Position numbers and translations under genes: made by a program
DNA from: Maniola hyperantus
Lineage: Eukaryota > Arthropoda > Insecta > Lepidoptera > Nymphalidae
Direction: 5' to 3'
DNA: 64,000 nt
Assembly: GCF_902806685.2 (NCBI RefSeq)
Contig: NC_048556.1
Span: 5,828,001-5,892,000, forward strand
Shown here: positions 54,020 through 63,672 of the stretch, one piece after another
How the letters are laid out: the number at the start of each line of letters is the position of its first letter
Numbering within the stretch: the stretch's first letter is position 1
The notes under the pieces: model-generated
What the model was told of the DNA's origin: nothing
Databases searched by the model: none
Seen by the model: only the letters and a program-made list of their open reading frames with translations

Positions 54020-54622
54020 GCTTGCACACCAGCAGTGTGCCTGGCTCACCAGCAGAAACATTGCAACAACATTCAATTTCAGTGGTATGTACCTAGTAAC
54101 TATACATTTCTATTGCAATTTGTAAAAAATTCTCAGAAAAACATCAATTGTTCATTTTGCCTTATTTTAGAACCTGTCCTAATGTGTCTATCTTGTCTCT
54201 GCCAGCAGACACATCACAGCAACATTTAATTCAAGTGGTACATAATATAGATTTCTATTGCAATATGTACCTACTTAATACATTCTCAGTAGAGAAACCA
54301 ATATATTGATTGTGTATTTTGCCTTATTCCAGGAACAGTCAGTGTGGCTTCCGCAACCCACTAGGTACCAAATGTGCCTATCTTATCTCGGCCACCAGAT
54401 ACATCACAGTGGTATGTAATAAGATACATCACAGTGGTATGTTATATAATGTTTCTATTGCAATTTTTTATAAATCATCAGTTAAAAAAATATAATAATT
54501 TTGTGTATTTTGCCTTATTTCAGGACCTGTCTGTGCTTCCACAAACCACTACCAAAATAATATGCCTATATGCCTATCTTGGTTCTGTTCATTATTTTAT
54601 TTATGATATATTGAATAAGTAG
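54020..54622 (+). repeat. Tandem exon/intron-like cassettes, right arm
   Basis: Three acceptor modules TTTTGCCTTATT-YYAG (ending 54172, 54332, 54524) each precede a 60-80 nt exon-like segment with a shared TGTGTCTATCTTGTCTCTGC-type core, followed by CAGTG|GTATGTA-type donors (54083, 54412, 54437) or CAAGTG|GTACATA (about 54237) and a TTTCTATTGCAATTT intron core. A 25-bp tandem copy of the ACATCACAGTGGTATGTAAT region occurs at about 54396-54445. The mirror array is at 52111-52716. Confidence 0.6.
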
Positions 54623-55227
54623 TTCTTGCTATGTAACATTCCCTAGTTTGAAAAACATTTCAGTATTAGATCTTTAATAATAATTAATCTGTTTAAAAGA
54701 TAATAATTCTATTAAGATTTATTACTGTAATCCAACTTTGGTTTAACTTTAACCTGTTTTTGTAATTTCTTCATTATGTATGCTGTGGATTATGACATAG
54801 TTGTAATAAAACAATTTAAAAGTACATTTTTTTACTTCATCTAATAGCTTAGAAAAAAAATAAGTAAAAACATAACTTAAATCTTTGTATGGTTTTCACA
54901 GTATAATATAAAAATTTATTTCTAAAAATTATAGCATTTTAAAAAGTTTTTACTTGTTTTATTCCAGTTTTGTTATGGCCGCTTTCCAATCGCCATAAAT
55001 AATAATCTTTAACTGTGGAATAAACTCCTCGGTTAAAGATTATTTGGCGATTGAAATGCGGGCCTAATATAGAAAAAAAAAAAAAAAAAAAACGGGGTTC
55101 GTAATTTCGCGCCAAAAGTTTAATTCTATGGAATCACTAATAGATGGCGTGACGGTGCATAGTCTGCACTTTATTTGTATGTAGTTGGGCTTCTTCTCCT
55201 GGAGTAAATGTGTTCTGTGGTGCATCG

Positions 55228-55411
55228 CCTGCGCCATCAAAGAGAAAGACCTTTTTTTTCGTCGGTGTCAATGAGCAAAGACTTCGATCGATCGCCATTT
55301 TGTACCTCACAGTGCCTCACATATTTTCTGAAATTGTGAGATTTTTTTAGTACAGCAAAAACTGCAATTTCTAAGATATTAATAGAAACTTTCTTAAAAT
55401 AACTTCGGACG
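55228..55411 (+). promoter_or_regulatory. SAFB leader / promoter-proximal region
   Basis: Only 184 bp separate the end of the dimer duplication from the SAFB ATG. The stretch holds a TTTTTTTTCGTCGGTG tract and ATCGATCGCCATTTTGTACC. Core promoter or 5' UTR must lie here or inside the transposon arm, unless an upstream exon is spliced in. Confidence 0.4.
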
Positions 55412-58400
55412 ATGTCGGACCGAAAACGCTTACTAGATGATCTCCGTGTAATAGACCTACGCTCTGAACTAGAGAAACGCAACCTAGACAAGAGCGGCGT
55501 TCGAGGTGTGCTCATTAAACGATTGGCAAAGGTACCTAATGAAAGTTAAATCTTTTTACCAGATACAATTTAACCGTGGTAAGATAGTCAAAATGTTTTT
55601 ATATTTCTAGCATTTGGAGGAAGAGGGGCATGACCCGGAAACGTTTACGTTCGAATTGAGCGGCACAGAGTCGTCGAAGACTCCTTCAAAAAGGTTAAGA
55701 CGGACAGAAAGTTCCGTGGAAGCGGCCGACGCGGACGATACTCCTGCGTTGGAGGATATGATAGTTCAAGATACGGCCGGCGAAGAAGAACAAACTGACT
55801 ATATTGAAGCAAAGAAGGAAGAAAAGGTTACTGAAAGCTCGACAAAATCTGACGTCAAAATGGACGTAGATGAAGCCGAAAAAGTGAACAGGAAACGCGA
55901 GAGCAAGGACGAGCCTGAAGCTACACAAGCTAAGAAACAATGCACTGACAAAGACCTTAAAAATGAAGACAAATTATTGGAGAGCAATACAGACGCTGAG
56001 GACAGCATCAACTTAGATATTGGAGATGATGAACTTTTAAATGAAGAGGTATGTTTTTATGTCTTCAAGGTGAATGTTACTTTGCCACCAATTAAAGCAA
56101 ACCTTTCCAATGGATTTATGATGGAAATTGATTAGATTAATATCTAAAATAAATATTTTAAAGACAAATCAAGAACACAAAACACTTAAAGTAATAAATA
56201 TATAATTTAATATTTACACTGTTCTATTTTTTTAATAGTCAATATATCTAACAGTTGTTTGTTCGACTCACATTTCACATGCCTCTTGCATGTTTCATAA
56301 CTAAACTCTAAAATTTAATTTTCCTTTTCAGACTGACAGCACTGCTAAAAATAAAAAAGGTAAGTTATTAGGTTGATGCTAGGATTAGGGAATGCTATTA
56401 TATTTTTATGTAAATAATTTTGTTCATGTCAATATTATAACCAATGCCAGAAATAAAAAAATGTCATTGCTATTTCTTATGCTTAGTAGAAATACATGTA
56501 TGACAAACCGGCTTTACTCACATGTTTAGTCAGCGTTAGCCTGACTATTTTCAAAAGTAGTTAGTAGAAATATTTGTTTCTATTTATGAAATTATAATAC
56601 CTATCTCATGTTCTCATATGAAGTTCTTTAATGATATAATATGTATTGTGAAGTGACATTGATACTGGAGTGGACAACCAGGAAGAACCTCAATAGTAAT
56701 AGGGATCAAACAAAAAACTAGAACCTGCTTGCTGTGAGAATATGGAAATATGAAGAAAATTAAAAGTTCCAGAGACAGAAAATAGCCAAATGGGAGATCA
56801 ATTAGCACCATCATATTAATACTGTCCGAACTCATCTTTATCCAAAGCATCGTTACAGTGGCTCTTCTATCTTTATATTTTAACAGACCTGTTGCATCTA
56901 CCCAATTATCACCGGTTAATAGTGTATCCGTACATGGGCATGGACAAAATGCCTTGGGAGGTAATATCAGCCCACGGGCCATAGAGGCCCTGCTGTTAAT
57001 GTCAAATCAAGTTTTCAGGTGAAGAATAAATTATTCATCAATCGGAAATTTCGAAAATCTTACGTCTATTGTGTATAAGTTTATGAAGAGGAAAGGAATC
57101 CAGGATGGGCCGCTCATCTCGAGCGTCCTGTGCTGACTCTGCTGACTATTGAACTGACGTAGATGACGACGCGACTGAGGAGCCTACGCCCGCCGCCGCC
57201 GCCGAGCCCGCGCCGGAGTCCGCTGCACCTGACGAGGCCGAAGAAAACCAACAAGTAACCTCCGAAGCCGCAGCCCCTAGGTTGGTGCACAGCGAACGCT
57301 CGCCGCGACGTCGTCTTGCAGCTATATACTACGATATTTACGCTCACATATTTACAATCGTTATCACTACAAAGTTTTGCACCTAATGTACGAGCCCAGT
57401 GGAAACACCTTGATGTCAAGACACTGTCATCCAAGTCATAGATGTGCCGAGCTAAACAGCAGCTTCTATCAAGACTCAAGACCTGCAACTACCTCATTCA
57501 ACTGAAAGCAACTATGGATCCGAGCTTGGCCTTTGATAAAGACATCACCTCCAGAGGACATTTTTGTCACAAGCATCAAGCCGCAGCTGCACTTGGGACT
57601 TCAGGGAAGAGAAGATCCTTCTATGGTGGAGTAATGGTGCAAAACTTTGTAGATGATGTGTGTGTTGCATAAACAGATATTTGTTAAACGTTGGATACAA
57701 AATCTAAGCTAAACTAATTTCCTGCATTCATTCAATACTAAAACAGTATTTCTTTATTGCAGCAATGATACTGAGAAAACTGATAAGGATGAAAAAGGTA
57801 AATAATAAATGTTTCAATTTTTTTTTGAAGATATTTGAATTAACTAGTAACCCAGGAAACTTCAATTTCCTTTGTATAATTAAAAATTTGTCTATACATC
57901 AACAATATTTTTTTTTATGTTTTCTCAACTATGCAGCTTCAAATTATTTAAACAGACTTGTTCTTAATAAATTAAAGCTATCTGAGTCCTTTAAAACTTA
58001 GACAAATCTGCTACCTTTACTTCTCATCATATTGCAGATTTTTAAATTTATTTGTTTCTTTAAGATGATAAAGACAAAGATGGAGATGATAAAAAAGAAA
58101 AGAAGGATGATAGTAAGGAAGGAGGGGCTCGAAATCTGTGGGTCAGTGGACTGTCAGGGGACACCAGAGCTAAAGATCTGAAACAGCTGTGCAGCAAGCA
58201 TGGCAAGGTAAGATTTTGCTTTTCGTTAAAGGTTTTTACATCTTTGAACTTGTGAAAATTAAATTTAAAATTTATGAAAATAACTGCACTTCAAAAGTTT
58301 CCTGGAAACTAACACATTAGTTATACACACTTCTTACTTGAAATGCATATATATGTTGGTTAGTTTATTTATTCATTTCTTTTGAATTTAATCAAGTCTA

Positions 58401-61400
58401 GTTCAATGAATTTGCATTGCAGTTATTTTGAATTAAATCAAATCAAGATCAACACCATCAAGATGTTAGTAAAAGCTATTTTAGTATTTTGACCATAGTC
58501 TAGTGAACCTACAGATGACAAATGTAATGGGTTTATTTAAAACTAGCTGATGCCTGCGACTTCGTCCGCGTGGAATTAGGTTCTCAAAAATCCTGTGGGA
58601 ACTCTTTGATTTTCCGGGACAAAAAGTAGCCTATGTCACTCTCCAGGGTATAATCTATTTCTCCATTTCAAATTTCATCCAAATCCGTTCAGCCGTTTTT
58701 GCGTGATTGAGTAACAAACATCCAAACATCCACACTTTCACATTTATAATATAAGTAGGATAAAGTACTACATTTAGTATATTTGGATATTATTTAAACA
58801 CGATTTTAGAATTTGTTATTCTTTAAACAGATTTTAAACCTATTTTGTCAGAGATGTTTTGAATAATGTATAAATTATAGGTAATTGGAGCTAAAGTGGT
58901 AACAAACGCCCGCACCCCGGGCTCGCGGTGCTTCGGCTACGTGACCATGGCCAGCGCTCAGGACGCGGAGAGTTGCATCAAAAATTTACATAGAACAGGT
59001 AAAATATAATTGCTAAGTAAAGTAATAATAAAAATATATTGGACAAATATTAAATAAACGAAGTCCTATGATGCATCGGTAAAAATAGTGACCTAATTTT
59101 GACCCTCAAACGCAGAAAAGTCAGTTATCTGGGGCATGTTCTCAGACATGACCGGTACCTCCTTCAGACCATCATGATGGGCAAAATTGAGGGAAGAAAA
59201 CATACTTTATACAACAGAAGATTATAATAAGTTAAAATTACTAAAGAGCATGAGTTTGACATTACATTAAGCAATTATGTAGGACTGCAATTATTTAAAT
59301 TCAATTGAAAACCTCCTTCTTTTTGGAAGTCGTTTAGCAAACGTAATATAGTTATATGAATTTTTACCAGTAAGTAACCACAGAGTTTCTTGCTGGTTTT
59401 TACCGACGAGAACCAGCATGAAACTATGGCAGGGCATTGACGTTTTGAAAGCACTTTGTAAGTTTGTGTAAATGAAAATAAACTACTCTTTGTATGTGAA
59501 ATATCATTTAAATATTGCAGAACTTCATGGTCGTATGATATCTGTGGAGAAGGCGAAGTCAGAATCGGAGTCGTCAACGCGCCGACAGCTGTCGTCCGGA
59601 CGGTCTGATCGCCGCAGTAGTAAGGACGGAAAAGACGATTCTAAGGAAAGAAATGTAAATATAAACTTATATCTATTTTCTTTAACTTACAGTTGATGTC
59701 AGGTAACAAGGGCCCTGGCAGTGTCTAAAGTGTAAACATGTTAAATTTTGTATCTACCTTACTTGCAGATTTCCTTTCTTTTGTATAAAATGAACCATCA
59801 ATTTAAGTAGAGTGCTTTGCCGTGTTTCTGTATATGGTTTCTGTAAATCGGTTAAACTGTTGGTCCGTGAAAAACTAGAGAATTAAAGATTTCCCACGGG
59901 ATTTTTAAAAACCTAAATCCACGCGGACGAAGTCGCGGGCATCATCTAGTTATAAATACAAAGAGACACCGAACCTCGGCTCCCCAGTTGTGCGTTGTGC
60001 CTGAAGATTCTAATTGAATAAGAGAACTTCCACTCAATACATGTTACATGTTACCCGTTAGGACGATAAGGAAGGCGCCGAAAAAAGTAGTGAACCAAAA
60101 GTAAAGAAAGAAGGCGACGTCTCTGGCGCCGAGAGCACCCGGTCACAGTCTCGAGAAAAGTCGCATCGGTCGGACAAGGTCAGTTTTACACTTGCACTTC
60201 ATGATTAAAAATACCCCATGTACATTATAGTCATGCAACTACTCCTCGTGCTACCTTAACATATTTCTATGACAGTATTGAAGAGATTTAGGCCATAGTC
60301 CACCATGCTAGCCAAGTCACATACCTTTTGAGTTTAGGGTATCCTAAGGGTACCTGTTTGAGTATAGATTGCCTGTTCAGATTTGTGTATTAGATAAACA
60401 TCATTAGCCATATTATAAAAATGAAAGGTGTGTTTGTTTGTCTATCGATTACGGAGCAACGGATTGGCGTGATTTCTTTGCATGGATATAGCTGTTAAAT
60501 AGTTCCCATGGGATTTTTAAAAACCTACATCTAAACATATCATCATCATGATCAACCCATCGTCGGCTCACTGCTGAGCACGGGTCTTTCAAAAGAAGAA
60601 AGGTCCAACTATTTATCAGTAAAGCCTAATAAAACTTGTACTAAAATGTTCTGTATTTATGTAGGATAAAGCTAGGCGTAGCTCTCGGAGCCGCGAGACT
60701 AGACGCTCACCGGGGCGGGACGTGCTTTCGTTCTCACGGATATGGGTGAGTAGTAAAGCTTAAAAAATTAAATGTGTATAGCTTAATCTACACTGTTTTT
60801 TACTTAGTTAATACATGGGTACTAATTTGGGTCAGTGTTCCAGGCAACTATGCTTTTGATTGTGCCTCGAAAAGTCAAGTGTCGCTGAAATAATAAAGAC
60901 AAATACATGATCAGTACCCTTATTATAAATGCGAATGTGTGTTTGTTTGTTGGTTTGTCCTTCAATCACGTCGCAACGGTGCAACGGATTGACGTGATAT
61001 AGATAAAGACCTGGAGAGTGACATAGGCTACTTTTTATCCCGGAAAATCAAAGAGTTCCCACGGGATTATTAAAAAACCTAATTCCACGCGGACTAAGTC
61101 GCGGGCATCAGCTAGTCATCAATATTTTTATAATGCACTATGATATTATCATAATTCAGACCCCTGTTGAAACATTTTTGATCCATGGGTGCGATATTAT
61201 GTCACTAAATATTCGATGGAAATAACGCCCGTTTGCTTGGGTATTTGCAGAAGGAGCGAGATGTGGCTCGAGCGCGCGAACGTTCGCGAGCCGCTCGCGA
61301 AGAGGAGCGCAGGCGCCGCGCGGCCGAGGAAGCGTTACGCGAGCGCGAGCGCCGCCAGCGGGTCGAGAAAAACCGCCTCGCCCTCGAACGAGAAAAGCTG

Positions 61401-63171
61401 CGTGCTGAAAGGTACTTATTGTCACTCAATCAATAATGTTTTATTTGCTCAAGTAGGGTACAAAAGATGGTGGATGTTAGGCATTAGGATACCAATTTCA
61501 ATTTCAATTTTCATTTATTGCATTTCCATAAACTACATCATATTAAGTATGTACAAAGTATTATGGATACCCAGTTTGGGTGTCGCAATTTGGTCCTTAG
61601 ACCTTAGTTAGGGAGACCGATATTATTATTTATTTTTTGTTCGTCGTTTAGGAAATCATTTACGGCATAGTAGCCCTTTTCTAATAAAAAGTTTTTTAAT
61701 ATTCTGTTGAATTTATTTTCATTGTTTATGTTACGAATTTTGTCTGGTAAATTATTATATATCTTTATAGACATTACATTACGTAGGGACTCGAGGTATG
61801 CAGTACTAATTTTGATTGCGGAAGGTTACCTTACCCTAAGGGTGCCAATGGGACCCTATCACTTAGCCTCAGCTGTCGGTCCGTCCGTCTGTCAGCGGAC
61901 TGTATCTCATGAACCTAATAGGTACAGTTTAAATTTTCAGTGTATTTCTAATGCCGCTATTATGACAAATAATAAAAATTTCATAATCTTGTACGATGGT
62001 ATGGATGGGAACCCTTAGTATACGAGTCCGACTCGCGCTTGACCGGTTTTTAATTATTATTACTAAATAAACTACCTAGCGAATGGCATTTCAAATCGGA
62101 GCAAAAGCGAAAAGGCAGGAAGGAATAAGTTACATTTTACCTAGTATATATATACGAATTCTTATAATTTATATATTTTGTTTCAGAGAGAAAATTGAAC
62201 GAGAAAAGAACGAGTTGTTACGCCTGGAGCGCGAAAGGCATAGACTAGAAAGAGAAAAACTGGAACTGGAGAGATTGGAGTTGAAGAGAGCACAATTAAG
62301 GTTTGCATACAGACAGGCAAAAAAACAAATGGTTATCTACAAAAATGTGATTTTCCTGGAGAGCGATTTTAACGCAAAACTGCGATGTATATATTTCTAT
62401 TCTCGACATCAACCTTCTTTATCTCTACATCGAATTTCGTTACCACGAGGTCGACATTATTTTGTTACCTCGACGTCGATCTTTGTTGCCTCAACGTTAC
62501 CTGGACAGTCGACATCGACGTTCGTTACCTCGACAGTCGACATCGACGTTCGATACCTGAACAATCGACACGATCATCGTTACTTCGACAGTCGACTTTG
62601 ACCTTCGTATCCTCGATATCGACTTTTTGACCTCGATATCGACCTTCGTAACCTGGGCATTGACCTTTGTTCCCTCAACATTGACCTTCGTTACATCGAA
62701 GTTGACTTGTCACCTAGTGTATGACCTCATAGAAAAAATCGTGTAACCTTCGACCACAACGAAAACGCATTGCGATGTGGCTTAGTTTTCATTGAGCCGA
62801 ACGTTTATTTATTACTAGAGGATGCCCGCGACTTCGTCCGCGTGGATTTAGGTTTTTAAAAATCCCGTGTGAACTCTTTGATTTTCCGGGATAAAAAGTA
62901 AGCCTATATCCTTCCCCGGGACGTAAGCTAACTCTGTACCAAAGTTCATCAAAATCGGTTAAACTGCTGGGCCGTGAAAAGCTAGTAGACAGACAGACAG
63001 ACACACTTTCGCATTTATAATATTAGTATGGATGAACACAGACTGGAGGAGGAGCGCCGCAAGCGCGGCTACGAGGGCAGCGGCGCGTACCGCAAGCCGG
63101 CCGCGAGCCCGCCGCCCGAGCCCGCCTACGAGCGTGACTCGCGCCACAAGCGACCCCCGCCGCCGCCTATG
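55412..63171 (+). CDS. SAFB: Scaffold attachment factor B-like protein (SAP-RRM), 3' end beyond window
   Basis: Thirteen coding exons: 55412-55531, 55611-56048, 56332-56359, 57163-57280, 57763-57797, 58065-58207, 58881-58998, 59521-59654, 60062-60178, 60665-60745, 61251-61411, 62187-62300 and 63042-63171; all GT...AG with matching phases, 579 aa so far. SAP domain at about 8-42 (LRVIDLRSELEKRNLDKSGV RGVLIKRL); a long acidic stretch; RRM at about 270-345 with RNP2 NLWVSGL (270-276) and RNP1 RCFGYVTM (310-317); Lys/Ser-rich and RS-like regions; then an Arg/Glu-rich coiled coil (about 445-550). SAFB proteins bind A/T-rich scaffold DNA and RNA in the nucleus and tie chromatin to transcription and splicing. 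Exon 4 is short and Ala/Pro/Glu-rich with a weak GTTGGT donor. Exons 3 and 5 are 28 and 35 nt. The last visible exon ends in a Pro-rich PPPPPM and continues past the window. Confidence 0.87.
56049..57162. other. SAFB introns 2-3
   Basis: Non-coding apart from the 28-nt exon 3. The 122-aa minus-strand frame at 56614-56982 has no recognised family. A GTTTAGTCAGCGTTAGCCTG motif near 56523 also occurs, diverged, at 31048 in FucTA intron 2. Confidence 0.4.
58543..58760 (-). mobile_element. Helitron-like element in SAFB intron 6
   Basis: CTAGCTGATGCCTGCGACTT to TTTATAATATAAGTAGGA, a distinct subfamily carrying TTTGCGTGATTGAGTAACAA in place of the GACAGACA tract. Confidence 0.7.
59860..59951 (+). 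mobile_element. Helitron-like fragment in SAFB intron 8
   Basis: CCCACGGGATTTTTAAAAAC then CTAAATCCACGCGGACGAAG TCGCGGGCATCATCTAG; only the CTAG end remains. Confidence 0.65.
60420..60530 (+). mobile_element. Helitron-like fragment in SAFB intron 9
   Basis: ATGAAAGGTGTGTTTGTTTG ... AACGGATTGGCGTGATTTCT ... CATGGGATTTTTAAAAACCTA. Truncated before the CTAG end. Confidence 0.5.
60540..60610 (-). mobile_element. SINE fragment in SAFB intron 9
   Basis: CATCATCATGATCAACCCAT CGTCGGCTCACTGCTGAGCA: end of the 15172-type SINE, minus strand. Confidence 0.55.
60911..61115 (+). mobile_element. Helitron-like element in SAFB intron 10
   Basis: TCAGTACCCTTATTATAAAT to GTCGCGGGCATCAGCTAG, complete at 205 nt. 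Confidence 0.78.
61470..61785 (-). mobile_element. LINE ORF2 C-terminus, antisense, in SAFB intron 11
   Basis: On the minus strand, LPDKIRNINNENKFNRILKN and FLLEKGYYAVNDFLND resemble the end of a Jockey/CR1-type reverse transcriptase. It is 5'-truncated and carries an AATTGAAATTGAAATTG tail at its 3' end. Confidence 0.6.
61826..62052 (-). repeat. GGTTCCG repeat fragment in SAFB intron 11
   Basis: CGGTCCGTCCGTCTGTCAGC ... GGGAACCCTTAGTATACGAG TCCGACTCGCGCTTGACCGG. Confidence 0.55.
62404..62715. repeat. Degenerate TCGAC minisatellite in SAFB intron 12
   Basis: About a dozen head-to-tail units of 20-28 nt built on TCGACATCGACGTTCGTTAC then CTCGACAG. The cleanest tandem pair is at about 62507-62562; later units shrink to about 21 nt (TGACCTTCGTTACATCGAAG). 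Contains many GTCGAC palindromes. Confidence 0.7.
62815..63032 (-). mobile_element. Helitron-like element abutting SAFB exon 13
   Basis: CTAGAGGATGCCCGCGACTT to ATTTATAATATTAGTATGGA, host A at 62814 and T at 63033. Its right edge lies 9 nt before the likely exon 13 boundary (63042). Confidence 0.82.
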
Positions 63172-63184
63172 GTAACTCTTTTTA

Positions 63185-63400
63185 CATCATCATCAGCCTG
63201 TGGATGTCCACTGCTACACAGACTTTTTCTAAAGAGCGCTACCACACTCGGTCCTCAGCCTTCCTCATCCAGCCACTTCCCACTACTCTCTTTATATAGT
63301 CTGTCCATATTGTTGGAGAGCGCCCTACGTTACGCTTACTTCTTCGCGGTCTCCGCTTCAGAATTTTCTGTCGCCAGCAACTATCGCTATTATGGCAAGC
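63185..63400 (-). mobile_element. LINE 3' fragment, antisense, in SAFB intron 13
   Basis: CATCATCATCAGCCTGTGGA TGTCCACTGCTACACAGA is the antisense of a common RTE-type tail; the rest is decayed. Confidence 0.5.
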
Positions 63401-63411
63401 GTTTTGACGAA

Positions 63412-63613
63412 TCTAAAGCGAGGTTTATACTAGCAAAAACTTCTTGCAAGTTATTCCGCAAGTATTTACAGAATTGTTTACACTACGAGCAATATTGTAC
63501 ATGTACATACAAAACTTGCGGAAGTGAGCTTGACGTGATTGTTTACACGGTAGAAATAGCTTGCGGAAGTCAACTTCTGCAAGTTTTGTTGCTAATCTAA
63601 ACCTCGCTTTAGA
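63412..63613. mobile_element. MITE in SAFB intron 13
   Basis: TCTAAAGCGAGGTTTATACT AGCAAAAACTTCTTGCAAG at the left pairs with CTTCTGCAAGTTTTGTTGCT AATCTAAACCTCGCTTTAGA at the right; a CTTGCGGAA/TTCCGCAAG inner repeat is also present. Confidence 0.8.
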
Positions 63614-63672
63614 CTGCATCATCACTTAACTACCAGGTGAGATTGCAGGCAAGGGCTAACTTGTACATGTAT

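Larger units (their letters stand above)
51481..55219. mobile_element. 3.74-kb inverted TE dimer with 8-bp target duplication
   Basis: The octamer GTGCATCG lies at 51473-51480 and 55220-55227. Between them are two copies of a 1.9-kb element in inverted orientation (51481-53380 and 53381-55219), joined at a 24-nt centre (53357-53380). The two-copy unit therefore appears to have inserted as one. The CAGGGGGTGGC terminus and 8-bp duplication suggest a hAT-like (or P-like) transposon. The left boundary and the centre carry the 32-bp terminal repeat; the right boundary does not. Confidence 0.82.
53381..55219 (+). mobile_element. Right copy, both terminal repeats incomplete
   Basis: Begins GCCACTGCAGAC (the outer 24 nt of its TIR are absent) and ends TGTGTTCTGTG (all 32 nt of its outer TIR are absent). 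Otherwise nearly identical, inverted, to the left copy: I saw single-base changes (for example GTTAACTTG/GTTAGCTTG) and run-length differences. Confidence 0.8.

Noticed and set aside
51481..55219. Assembly fold-back artefact
   Set aside because: The arms differ at several single bases and run lengths, the centre is a precise terminal repeat, and an 8-bp duplication flanks the whole; a true biological structure is more likely, though long reads would settle it.
56614..56982. 122-aa minus-strand frame in a SAFB intron
   Set aside because: No recognisable domain, no codon pattern, no splice context; lies wholly inside an intron on the opposite strand.
57442..57672. 76-aa plus-strand frame
   Set aside because: Downstream of SAFB exon 4 in an intron; it interrupts no phase and has no family features.
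62083..62601. 172-aa stand-alone protein
   Set aside because: The core is SAFB exon 12 flanked by intron sequence; kept only as a possible intron-retention extension.
63028..63600. 190-aa frame starting at MDEHRLEEERR
   Set aside because: Its first part is SAFB exon 13 and the ATG lies in or at the edge of a transposon; the rest reads through the intron, a LINE fragment and a MITE.
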